A stretch of DNA of 11,014 bases from the NCBI GenBank assembly GCA_947374315.1, contig CANCBK010000061.1, positions 1-11,014 of the forward strand, read 5' to 3'. The DNA comes from Burkholderiaceae bacterium. Its GTDB lineage: Bacteria; Pseudomonadota; Gammaproteobacteria; Burkholderiales; Burkholderiaceae. Position 1 is the first letter of the stretch, and the number at the start of each line of letters is the position of its first letter. Below, one piece after another: positions 1 through 6,784 of this stretch. A program made the translations under genes and the position numbers. Under the pieces are notes generated by a model. That model was not told where the DNA came from. It was given only the letters and a program-made list of their open reading frames with translations, and made no database searches.

Positions 1-1699
1 GGAGTTGCGCTACCTGCCCATCCACCCAAGGAACAAAACGACGACGGACCTCATACCATTTTGTGGCACCCGTAATCTCATCAAGCAATTGAATTTCTTC
101 AGAATCAGATTCTTGATACAAGGAGGAGGGTGGAATACCTGAAGTGGTATAGCCAGACGCTTCACTCAACGCTTGCATCGTATTTCGAAAAATCTCACCA
201 CCCGATAATTCAAAATGCCCCTTGGAGGTGTCACCAAAATGTTCCCGGTAAAAACGATTGGCAAATAGCAGCTCCCCAGTTTCGTTAGACACGACTGATA
301 CCGCCGCATCCAAACCTTCAAGAACTGTAATGAAGCGATCTTGTGAGGCCGCTAACTCTTCACGAATTTTCTTCGGCTCAGAAATATCGATTAAAGAAGT
401 AACCCAGCCCGTTTGCAGGCCTTTTTCATCAATCAACGGCGCAATAAATGTTCTTGTTTGAATTACGCTTCCATTGCGATGAGTGATGGAGCCTTCTACG
501 CCAATATTTTTCTCATGACTTAAGGCTAACTTCAGCGCCTTACTCATCTTTTCAGAGAGTTCAGCCCTTTGCCCTTCAGGCCAGAAGGCAAAGGGAGGGT
601 TTTGGCCAATCAACTCCTCGGCTGACCGGCCCGTCATCTCACAAAATGCGCGGTTGACATAGGTGATGGATTTATTCATATCGTGAGCACGAATGCCCAC
701 GGGGGTGGAGTTTTCCATCGCGCTACGAAAATTGGTTTCTGCTCGAAGATTGGCCTCCGCCTCTTGCCGAACCTGCATTTGTTTTAATACAGACCACAAG
801 CTCCAAATTACGAATGCGCTAAGCCCAAGCACAACACCAATCAACATCCGGAATGTTAAGTTTGTGGGAGGAGGGTAGGTGTCGATTCGTAAGCTGAGAT
901 TGGGGCTAAGTACGCCGATATCAAGACTGGTTTGATTGCTGAAGGCGCGTTTAGGGATATTTTTGTCGGATGAAATCGCCACTACTTTTTCGTCATCAGC
1001 GATTAATGTGAATCGATATAGACCCTTAAGCTCGCCAGGAATCATATCAAGTAGGCCTTGTGTGGTGTACAGCACGGCCAATATGCCTTTAGTTTCATTT
1101 CCAGCGATTTGTGGGACTGTTTGCCAAAAAACGGTGCGAATCTCCTTGGCGATGGGTTCATCGCTAGGTAGCTCTAGGGTAATAAATTGACTAAATGCCG
1201 GTCTATTGGTTGCTTTGCTGAGTTCAATTGATTTTCGGAGCGCATGATTAATGGCAGTCGCATTCTCGGTCTTATTAAACCACTCTACCTTTAAATTGTT
1301 TGTGGGAACCTTCCACTGCCGTTGCTCATTTTCATTAATCCAAATAATTTCTGCAATTTCATGATTGCTCTGCAGAAGATTTTCTGCCTGAATAACAATA
1401 TTCTCTTTTAATTTCGAAGAGTCACTAGAGCCGAGATATTCTCGCCCCATGGATTGCAAGATATCTGTGTTGTTGGCAAATCGTAATTGAATACGTTGTT
1501 TTGCGAATGAGAGCTCCCTGAACAGCGCTGCCTCTTGCTGGTTTTTTTCTTGGAGCTGCAATGTCCCTAGAATAATGCCCATGACCCCCGTAAAAATCAC
1601 AATAGCTATTAATGGGGTGTAGACCAGCCTAAGACCCCGTAATCGACGGAGCCATTTCACAGGCTTTAACTGCCAGATTGAAAATGCAATTTTTTTCAT
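1..1699 (-). CDS. Membrane-bound PAS-domain sensor histidine kinase, DctS-like (N-terminal part, runs off left edge)
   Basis: An open frame begins at the ATG at 1697-1699 and stays open for 566 codons to the window edge, so the C-terminus is missing. Visible layout: a short basic cytoplasmic head, a membrane segment at about residues 24-47, an extracytoplasmic sensing region at about 48-280, a second membrane segment at about 282-305, then two PAS domains at about 322-440 and 452-565. The first PAS carries the ITYVNRAFCEMTGRSAEELIG-type core (345-365) and a closing DIS motif (438-440). This resembles the DctS family of C4-dicarboxylate sensor kinases of Burkholderiales, which phosphorylate a DctR-type regulator. 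The HisKA/HATPase domains expected beyond the left edge are not visible, so kinase activity is inferred. No in-frame start lies further upstream and no good Shine-Dalgarno is present (an AGG sits about 20 bases before the ATG). The ligand cannot be told from the sequence; another PAS-sensor output domain is possible. Confidence 0.8.
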   Translation of the reverse strand, partial: MKKIAFSIWQLKPVKWLRRLRGLRLVYTPLIAIVIFTGVMGIILGTLQLQEKNQQEAALFRELSFAKQRIQLRFANNTDILQSMGREYLGSSDSSKLKENIVIQAENLLQSNHEIAEIIWINENEQRQWKVPTNNLKVEWFNKTENATAINHALRKSIELSKATNRPAFSQFITLELPSDEPIAKEIRTVFWQTVPQIAGNETKGILAVLYTTQGLLDMIPGELKGLYRFTLIADDEKVVAISSDKNIPKRAFSNQTSLDIGVLSPNLSLRIDTYPPPTNLTFRMLIGVVLGLSAFVIWSLWSVLKQMQVRQEAEANLRAETNFRSAMENSTPVGIRAHDMNKSITYVNRAFCEMTGRSAEELIGQNPPFAFWPEGQRAELSEKMSKALKLALSHEKNIGVEGSITHRNGSVIQTRTFIAPLIDEKGLQTGWVTSLIDISEPKKIREELAASQDRFITVLEGLDAAVSVVSNETGELLFANRFYREHFGDTSKGHFELSGGEIFRNTMQALSEASGYTTSGIPPSSLYQESDSEEIQLLDEITGATKWYEVRRRFVPWVDGQVAQL

Positions 1700-1758
1700 G
1701 TAATCAGTGTATTTTGCCTGATTGACTAGTGGTAATGACTATTTGGGTTCGAGTCTAA

Positions 1759-2298
1759 TCAGAATCCAGATCCCGATTTGGGATTTTGATTGGAGCGGCC
1801 CAGCAAAGCCCCCATCATCGAGTACAGAGCGGCTCCAGACATTGATACTGCAAAGATGCCTGAGAACGAGATAATGATTGGGAGAATTCTCCAACGTTCT
1901 GATAGTGTGTAGTCGCCGTAGCCAACTGTGGTGTACATCTCACCAGCAAAATAGAAGGTTTGGGGATTGGTTGGGAATACTCGTAAGGCAACGCAAACAT
2001 ATGACCACGCCACGATTTCAATTAAATGGCTAGCAATAATTAGCAAAATCGCAATGAAATAAGATAAGAAGTTGGCTCCATACACACGCTTATTTTCTAG
2101 CTTGCGATCAACCCAATGAAATGCTCCGGCAATCATCAAGACCGCAATGCCATGAAATGTCAACATAAGACATGCCAATATCAAGACAAACCAGATCTCG
2201 CTATTGCCCATATCCGTATTAATTTCAGAAAATAGCGTAGCGAAGCTTGGGAGATTATCAAAGCCAGGCAGGTTGGCTATATGGTCAAGTATGAACAT
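1759..2298 (-). CDS. Small potassium-type ion channel (Ion_trans_2 family)
   Basis: This 179-residue membrane protein has a clear potassium-channel selectivity filter: TTVGYGDY at residues 123-130, preceded by a pore helix (FYFAGEMY, 115-122). Hydrophobic segments lie at about 36-60, 76-107 and 138-166, so the classic TM-pore-TM unit (76-166) is preceded by one extra membrane span. The tail after 167 is short and polar, with no RCK/TrkA-N domain, so there is no sign of ligand gating. Families with this layout are annotated as two-TM potassium channel family proteins; they tetramerise and pass K+ down its gradient. Selectivity here is inferred from the filter alone. The start at 2298 has no Shine-Dalgarno; an in-frame ATG at residue 30 would also keep all membrane segments. 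The gene is 59 bases upstream of the sensor kinase gene and on the same strand, but no functional link can be shown. The ankyrin gene ends 85 bases upstream, and a candidate promoter lies in that gap. Confidence 0.85.
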   Translation of the reverse strand: MFILDHIANLPGFDNLPSFATLFSEINTDMGNSEIWFVLILACLMLTFHGIAVLMIAGAFHWVDRKLENKRVYGANFLSYFIAILLIIASHLIEIVAWSYVCVALRVFPTNPQTFYFAGEMYTTVGYGDYTLSERWRILPIIISFSGIFAVSMSGAALYSMMGALLGRSNQNPKSGSGF

Positions 2299-2350
2299 TG
2301 GGGCTGGCTAATTGGGTGGGCTGGAGTAGATTAATTTCTTATTTGACATA

Positions 2351-2362
2351 ATAATGATTATA
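2351..2362 (-). promoter_or_regulatory. Candidate promoter -10 box and AT-rich palindrome upstream of the ion channel gene
   Basis: Reading the minus strand, a perfect TATAAT (2362 down to 2357) lies in the only sizeable gap of the minus-strand gene block (2299-2383). It would give a leader of about 50 bases before the channel ATG. No good -35 is present: the nearest, GTGATA (2383-2378), matches 4 of 6 and is only 15 bases away. The box overlaps a perfect 11-base palindrome, ATAATGATTAT (2351-2361). This resembles half of the Fur box consensus, but the other half does not match (about 12 of 19 overall), so iron control is only a possibility. The position supports a separate transcription start for the channel gene. 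Confidence 0.35.
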
Positions 2363-2383
2363 CGCAAGTAATGGTTGTATCAC

Positions 2384-3085
2384 TTATGAGGGAAGCTTTT
2401 TTGGACCACCTGGATATGGTTGCTTATAAAGCTTCTCCCATCGTGATATCAAACCCATGCGGATATCTGTTTTACTGAATAAATCCGCTACATCAATGGC
2501 TGAATAGCCTTCATGATTGCGCATGCGAAGATCAGCACCGTTATCCAATAAAAATTTAATGAGTTGCTCATTTCCAGAGTTAACGGCCATCATCAACGGC
2601 GTGGTGTCGCTGGGGCTTAATGCGTTTACATTGGCACCGTTAGCAACCAAGAACTGTGCAACGCTCAGCCTTCCAGTTGTGCAGGCGTAATGCAAAGGTG
2701 TCCAGCCCGTTTTATTGATATCAGCCTGATGTTTAAGCGCCAAAGTCTCAACCAGCGGTAAATCACCCTCAATTGAGGCCATCATCAGCGGGGTTTCACC
2801 GCTTTTGTTGGGTAAATTGACGTCTGTAGTCTTGTCCGCAAGAAGTAAATCAATCACTTTGTATGATTTGTCTAAAATGGCCACAATCAGCATGGGATTG
2901 CCTTTGGGGTCCACTGTATTTGGGCTCACGCCAGCCTTAATTAGCGATTGGATCTCAGAAACATCATCGAATTTAGCCGCTTTCGTGAAATTCGTGATTT
3001 GATCTGCTGTTTGTGCAAAAAGACAGGAAGAAAAACATAACAGAGCTACATTGAAAGCAATGGTTAAATTAAATTGACTTCTCAT
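2384..3085 (-). CDS. Secreted ankyrin-repeat protein
   Basis: The 233-residue product begins with a signal peptide: a short charged head, a hydrophobic core at about 8-23, and a likely signal peptidase I site after LFA (22-24). The mature protein is therefore expected in the periplasm. It then carries four to five ankyrin repeats, with the clearest cores at GETPLMMASIEGDLPLVETL (96-115), GWTPLHYACTTGRLSVAQFL (127-146) and TTPLMMAVNSGNEQLIKFLL (161-180), plus weaker ones at about 33-58 (entry helix), 61-93 and 192-205. The third repeat starts about three residues short in its beta-hairpin (INKTGW, compared with VNLPNKSGE before it). Ankyrin repeats bind proteins; no catalytic domain is present and the partner is unknown. 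Its ATG overlaps the TGA of tatD (ATGA at 3082-3085), so it is probably translated by coupling, helped by an AGAG a few bases upstream. It is the last gene of the mltG-tmk-holB-tatD run. No terminator is evident after it. Confidence 0.85.
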   Translation of the reverse strand: MRSQFNLTIAFNVALLCFSSCLFAQTADQITNFTKAAKFDDVSEIQSLIKAGVSPNTVDPKGNPMLIVAILDKSYKVIDLLLADKTTDVNLPNKSGETPLMMASIEGDLPLVETLALKHQADINKTGWTPLHYACTTGRLSVAQFLVANGANVNALSPSDTTPLMMAVNSGNEQLIKFLLDNGADLRMRNHEGYSAIDVADLFSKTDIRMGLISRWEKLYKQPYPGGPKKLPS

Positions 3086-3870
3086 AAAATCGCTCTATTT
3101 ATTTGAAAACATTGGAAAAAATTATTAGAAGTCTGTTCGGCAAGGCGCTCTACAGGGACGCCCTTTAAATCTGCCACAAACTCGCCAACCTTGGAAACCC
3201 AGGCCGGCTCATTAGTTTTACCTCTAAAAGGAATTGGTGCCAAATATGGCGAATCCGTTTCAATCAGCATCCGCTCTAATGGCACCTGCTTGCAGGTTTC
3301 CTGTAAATCTTTAGCGCTTTTAAATGTCACAATCCCGGAGAATGAGATAAAGAAGCCCATATCGATGGCTTTTTTTGCTACTTCAGTGCTTTCAGTAAAG
3401 CAATGCATCACCCCGCCAATTTGATCGGCGCCCTCTTCCTTTAGGATTTTGAGGGTATCTGCTGAAGATGCGCGGGTGTGGATGATTAAGGGCTTCCTGG
3501 AGGCTATGGATGCCCTGATATGCGTCCTAAAACGCTCTCTTTGCCACTCCATCGACTCGTAGCTGCGCTCTCCCATGCGGAAGTAATCAAGGCCCGTCTC
3601 ACCGATAGCAATAATTTTTGGGTGCTTGGCCTGCTCCACAAGAAATTCAAAACTTGGCTCAGGTGTATCTTCATAATCTGGGTGTACACCAACTGATGCG
3701 TATAAGTGGGCATGATCTTCGGCTAGTTTGCGAACCTTTGGAAAGTCTGGGATATCCACCGAAACGCACAAGGCGTGAGTGACCTTACAGACGGCCATAT
3801 TTGCCAACACCTCTGGCAAGCGGGATTGGAGCTCAGGAAAATCTAGGTGGCAATGCGAGTCTATAAACAT
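3082..3870 (-). CDS. tatD: TatD-family metal-dependent hydrolase/DNase
   Basis: This 262-residue protein is full length for the TatD/YcfH/YjjV family (about 260). It shows every metal-ligand motif of the amidohydrolase-like TIM barrel: SHCHLDF with H6 and H8, GETGLDYF (90-97) with E91, IIHTRA (129-134) with H131, GVMHCF (153-158) with H156, and IETDSPYLAP (203-212) with D206. Members act as Mg2+-dependent 3'-5' exonucleases on DNA or RNA, linked to DNA repair and turnover of oxidised nucleic acids; the exact substrate here is inferred from the family. By position after holB it corresponds to the E. coli ycfH copy rather than to tatD of the twin-arginine operon, so the symbol denotes the family. 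It starts 11 bases after the holB stop, with only a weak GAG upstream of the ATG, and its stop overlaps the start of the ankyrin gene. Confidence 0.95.
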   Translation of the reverse strand: MFIDSHCHLDFPELQSRLPEVLANMAVCKVTHALCVSVDIPDFPKVRKLAEDHAHLYASVGVHPDYEDTPEPSFEFLVEQAKHPKIIAIGETGLDYFRMGERSYESMEWQRERFRTHIRASIASRKPLIIHTRASSADTLKILKEEGADQIGGVMHCFTESTEVAKKAIDMGFFISFSGIVTFKSAKDLQETCKQVPLERMLIETDSPYLAPIPFRGKTNEPAWVSKVGEFVADLKGVPVERLAEQTSNNFFQCFQINRAIL

Positions 3871-3881
3871 GACTCATTATT

Positions 3882-5030
3882 TTAGTCTTCAAAGACCTGT
3901 TGGTACTGGGAAAGCAAGGCCTCTAATTGGATGCGGGTAGCCAGAGGGTGGTTTTCATGGCGACGTGCTTGAATTAAAGTCTTCCAGAGGAGGAGTAATT
4001 TAGGTAGGCGCACCTGCTGCGACAATGCTTTGATAGTCGCTTCGTGCTTTGGAAAATACCGCGGTGCGCCCATTTGCGCAGAACTTTGTATATCTGAGAC
4101 CCAGCGCTGCATCGTTGCCAACAATACTGAATACCGAGCCTTTTGCGTCTTTTCGGCCACATCCAACCAATTGATGCGAATTCCCTGCGACATTGCTTGC
4201 AGTAAATAACGAGATGCTTGGATGGCTATAGAGAGCTCATCTTTTTCATCTTTATTGTGGCGTGCGAGTAGCGAGTCCAAAACGGCAAAAGGGGCCCCAC
4301 CCTGCTCGTCATAAATGGATTCAACGTCAGCATCAGTGATTTTTAAATCCGGAATAGCATTAAGTTGACCGCGCAACCATTGCAAACCGGCAGAGCGATC
4401 CGGTCTTGGCGCGGACAACAATCGGCATCGGGAGCGAATTGTTGGCAACACACGATCAAGGCGGTCGGCCAGCAAAATGAAAATAGTTTTGGCTGGCGGC
4501 TCTTCAAGAGATTTGAGTAAGGTGTTTGCAGAATCCGAACGGAGCATCTCTAATGGGTAAATGAGAATTACTCGATTACCACCGCGGTGTGAACCAATCG
4601 AGAGGCCCTCTATAGCGCTCCGCGTCTCTTCTATGGAAATATTCTTCTTTTCTTTTTTCTCAGAAGCCTCACTATCCCCCTCAGTCTGGCTTGACTTGGA
4701 TTTTTTAGGGACCTCCCCAGCATCATTGAAATCACCGTGAGGCAAAAGCTTGCGGTGGGTTTCGGGAACAAGAGCTATAAAATCCGGATGATTGCCAGAA
4801 TTAAACCATTGGCATGCGTCACATTGGTTGCAAGGTTTTGGGCTGGTTGATGTGCATTCACAAAGAAGTGCTTTTGCTAACTCAATTGCAAATTCGAATT
4901 TGCCAATTCCAGATTGACCGTGTAACAGCACTGCGCTCGGAAAGGCGGTTAAGTCGATGTCGTCCCAGATGGGCTGAAGCCATGGAGCCAATCTATTTGC
5001 TGCTGCACTTGGAACCTTTAACCCCTTCAT
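3882..5030 (-). CDS. holB: DNA polymerase III subunit delta'
   Basis: The 382-residue product is the delta' subunit of the clamp-loader complex, which with delta and tau/gamma opens the beta clamp onto primed DNA in the cytoplasm. An AAA+ fold is recognisable from a P-loop-like GQSGIGKF (38-45), a cysteine cluster for the zinc module (C57/C59, C67, C70, C73), the sensor-1 region LLKSLEEPPAKTIFILL (171-187), and the SRC motif (200-202) that acts as arginine finger in this family. The C-terminal third matches the collar domain position. The protein is longer than E. coli HolB (334 residues), partly because of a highly charged, low-complexity insert at about 108-130 (KKSKSS...SEKKEKK) between the zinc module and the second half of the ATPase domain. 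Its ATG directly follows the tmk stop (TAAATG), with no spacer and no Shine-Dalgarno, which suggests translational coupling. The P-loop is better preserved than in E. coli delta', where it is degenerate, but the Walker B region (VILIYPLEML) lacks acidic DE residues, so ATP hydrolysis is unlikely. Confidence 0.95.
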   Translation of the reverse strand: MKGLKVPSAAANRLAPWLQPIWDDIDLTAFPSAVLLHGQSGIGKFEFAIELAKALLCECTSTSPKPCNQCDACQWFNSGNHPDFIALVPETHRKLLPHGDFNDAGEVPKKSKSSQTEGDSEASEKKEKKNISIEETRSAIEGLSIGSHRGGNRVILIYPLEMLRSDSANTLLKSLEEPPAKTIFILLADRLDRVLPTIRSRCRLLSAPRPDRSAGLQWLRGQLNAIPDLKITDADVESIYDEQGGAPFAVLDSLLARHNKDEKDELSIAIQASRYLLQAMSQGIRINWLDVAEKTQKARYSVLLATMQRWVSDIQSSAQMGAPRYFPKHEATIKALSQQVRLPKLLLLWKTLIQARRHENHPLATRIQLEALLSQYQQVFED

Positions 5031-5669
5031 TTATAGCGAAATATCTAGAGACTGCAAGTCACTCCAGATCACCTCTGGAGTGTTGGTAGCATCGACCAAA
5101 TGAAAGCGCTTGGGATCTGCTGTTGCTCTACGCAAATATTCTTGGCGAACTTTTTCAAAAAAGTCTAAATCCATTTTCTCGAATTTATCAGGTGTACGGG
5201 CTTTGGATCTTCTGGATTCAGCAACTGAACCAGGTAGATCAAATAAGATTGTGAGGTTGGGCTGCAATAAAGAACCATCTGGCTGGCCTTGAACCCAGCG
5301 CTCTAAATCATTTAATTTTTCAAGACTGAGGCCGCGGCCTCCGCCTTGATAAGCGAAGCTGGCATCAGTAAAGCGATCTGAGATAACGATCTTTCCAGCG
5401 CTTAAGGCAGGTTCAATAACTTGTGCAATATGTTCGCGACGTGCTGCAAACATCAGTAACGCCTCAGTTTCTAAATTCATGGGCGCATCGAGTAATAAGG
5501 CGCGGAGCTGCTCACCCAACTGCGTGCCGCCCGGCTCCCTTGTCATGACTATTTCATGATCGGGAAAACGCACTTTCAATAATTTACAAAACGACTCGAT
5601 GTGGGTGCTCTTACCGGCACCATCGATGCCTTCAAAGCTAATGAAATATCCTGGAAAGTGAGCGGTCAT
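5031..5669 (-). CDS. tmk: Thymidylate kinase (dTMP kinase)
   Basis: This 212-residue enzyme is the normal size for bacterial dTMP kinase, which phosphorylates dTMP to dTDP with ATP as an essential step of dTTP supply. Visible motifs are the P-loop [11 protein letters not shown] (12-22), the TREPGGT loop (43-49), the DRF motif after a hydrophobic strand (IVISDRF, 94-100) followed by the AYQGGGRG substrate segment (106-113), and the arginine-rich lid ([13 protein letters not shown], 152-164). Lid arginines together with a P-loop lacking a basic residue between D16 and K20 fit the E. coli type II class. The ATG lies 5 bases after the mltG stop and the stop is followed immediately by holB, so it sits inside one operon with both. 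No Shine-Dalgarno is seen. Confidence 0.97.
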   Translation of the reverse strand: MTAHFPGYFISFEGIDGAGKSTHIESFCKLLKVRFPDHEIVMTREPGGTQLGEQLRALLLDAPMNLETEALLMFAARREHIAQVIEPALSAGKIVISDRFTDASFAYQGGGRGLSLEKLNDLERWVQGQPDGSLLQPNLTILFDLPGSVAESRRSKARTPDKFEKMDLDFFEKVRQEYLRRATADPKRFHLVDATNTPEVIWSDLQSLDISL

Positions 5670-5674
5670 AACAG

Positions 5675-6784
5675 TTACTGTGAAATAGTTTTAGGTGATG
5701 CACTACGTTTCCGCTGATATAGATCTACAGCACTTTCATGCTCTTTAAGACTTTTGGAAAAATGGCTGGTACCGTCACCCCGAGCCACAAAGTAGACTGC
5801 ATCACTGCGAGCGGGGTGAATAACCGCTAGAAGAGATTCCTTGCTAGGCATGGCAATGGGTGTGGGCGGCAATCCTTTGTGCATATAAGTATTGTAAGGA
5901 CTGTCTTTGTGAAGGTCAGTTTTTCGAATATTTCCGTCAAATCGTGGGCCGATACCGTAAATAACGGTGGGGTCTGTCTGCAAAGGCATATTCAAGTTCA
6001 GGCGATTGACAAATACCGCCGCCACCAAAGATCGGTCGCTTGAGCGCCCTGTTTCCTTTTCCACTATGGAGGCCAGTGTGAGGAGCTCATAAGGGGTTTT
6101 TAAGGGGGAGTTGGAGTCCCGCTGCTCCCATGCCCCATTCAGTTGCTTTTGCATTGCTTGAGATGCGCGTCTATAAATAGCAATATCGGCATCATCAGGG
6201 TCAAAAATATACGTATCCGGGAAAAAGAGCCCCTCACCTCCAGGGTAGGTTAAGTTTAATGCTTGTAACAGCTCCTTAGAGTCCATCTTTTTTGTCTGAT
6301 GAACTAAGGCGGGATGGGAGTCAATTAAGGCCCTCAATTGCCAAATCGTCATTCCGGGGATGATCGCCACGCTTTCTTGAACACGATCACCACGGGCAAT
6401 CTGTAGCAAGATTTTTCCAAGACTCCCGCGCAGTGGTAGTAAATAGGTTCCTGGCTTGAGTTTTGAGCCCACAAGGAGGGCGCTAGCCGCAACCTGAAAA
6501 GCGAGCTGATTGGATGAAATTCCCTGCCCTGATAACTGTCCAGAAATCGCTGATAAGCTTGATTGTGGGAGAATTTTCACCTTATATGCATCAGCCCCTG
6601 TACCATTGCTAGTGGTATTAGAGGTGGCGGGCACTACAGGCAATAAGAAGATAAGACCATAAAAAATGGCTATGAAACAGATAAGGCAAGCGAAATAAGT
6701 TCGCCATGATCTACCGCTAGGTGGTTTTATAAAGAGAGTTCTTCTCTGAAATTTTCTGCTCATCAAGCTATGATAAAAGCTCAT
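5675..6784 (-). CDS. mltG: Endolytic murein transglycosylase MltG
   Basis: The 369-residue protein is a YceG/MltG-family lytic transglycosylase, which cleaves nascent glycan strands at the inner membrane and is thought to set their length. A positively charged head is followed by one membrane span at about 30-52. A LysM-like region lies at about 67-140, then the catalytic domain with EGLFFPDTY (184-192), ASIVEKETG (238-246, containing the catalytic glutamate, probably E242), [10 protein letters not shown] (268-277), SPYNTY (295-300) and LPPTPI (305-310). Length is close to E. coli MltG (340) and the gene heads the same mltG-tmk-holB-tatD order. The start at 6784 shares two bases with the divergent ygfZ start; an in-frame ATG at residue 8 (6763) would remove the overlap and keep the membrane anchor. 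A GGA lies about 10 bases upstream of the first ATG. No convincing promoter is visible inside the start of ygfZ, where one would be needed. Confidence 0.95.
   Translation of the reverse strand: MSFYHSLMSRKFQRRTLFIKPPSGRSWRTYFACLICFIAIFYGLIFLLPVVPATSNTTSNGTGADAYKVKILPQSSLSAISGQLSGQGISSNQLAFQVAASALLVGSKLKPGTYLLPLRGSLGKILLQIARGDRVQESVAIIPGMTIWQLRALIDSHPALVHQTKKMDSKELLQALNLTYPGGEGLFFPDTYIFDPDDADIAIYRRASQAMQKQLNGAWEQRDSNSPLKTPYELLTLASIVEKETGRSSDRSLVAAVFVNRLNLNMPLQTDPTVIYGIGPRFDGNIRKTDLHKDSPYNTYMHKGLPPTPIAMPSKESLLAVIHPARSDAVYFVARGDGTSHFSKSLKEHESAVDLYQRKRSASPKTISQ
6746..6774 (+). promoter_or_regulatory. Candidate sigma-70 promoter for ygfZ (possibly leaderless)
   Basis: On the plus strand CTGAAA (6746-6751, 4 of 6 to TTGACA) and TATGAT (6769-6774, 5 of 6 to TATAAT) are spaced by 17 bases, the optimum. 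Transcription would start at about 6781-6783, on or just before the A of the ygfZ ATG at 6783, so the mRNA would have almost no leader. The whole promoter lies within the first codons of mltG on the opposite strand. It is a consensus match by eye only. Confidence 0.35.

Noticed and set aside
936..1190. Plus-strand open frame of 84 codons, and similar ones at 258-461 and 693-878
   Set aside because: They lie opposite the sensor kinase frame, which has clear membrane and PAS features over its whole length; they show no domain and no start signal.
1770..1784. Hairpin ATCCC/GGGAT near the end of the ion channel gene
   Set aside because: It has only 5 base pairs, lies inside the coding sequence and is not followed by a T-run, so it is not a credible terminator.
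2343..2372. Perfect TTGACA (2343-2348) on the plus strand with AGTAAT 18 bases on
   Set aside because: It points into the antisense of the ankyrin gene, the -10 is poor, and no plus-strand gene follows; chance in AT-rich DNA is likely.
3014..3030. Possible lipobox (FSSC, residues 18-21) in the ankyrin protein signal peptide
   Set aside because: The residue at -3 is Phe rather than Leu/Val/Ile, and a good signal peptidase I site (LFA-Q) lies just after it.
4814..5089. Plus-strand open frame of 91 codons across the holB/tmk junction
   Set aside because: It is antisense to two well-supported essential genes and its composition gives no recognisable protein.
5671..5681. Palindrome ACAGTTACTGT over the mltG stop just before tmk
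   Set aside because: It is too short (5+1+5) and within an operon junction; no regulator site is recognised and such palindromes arise by chance.
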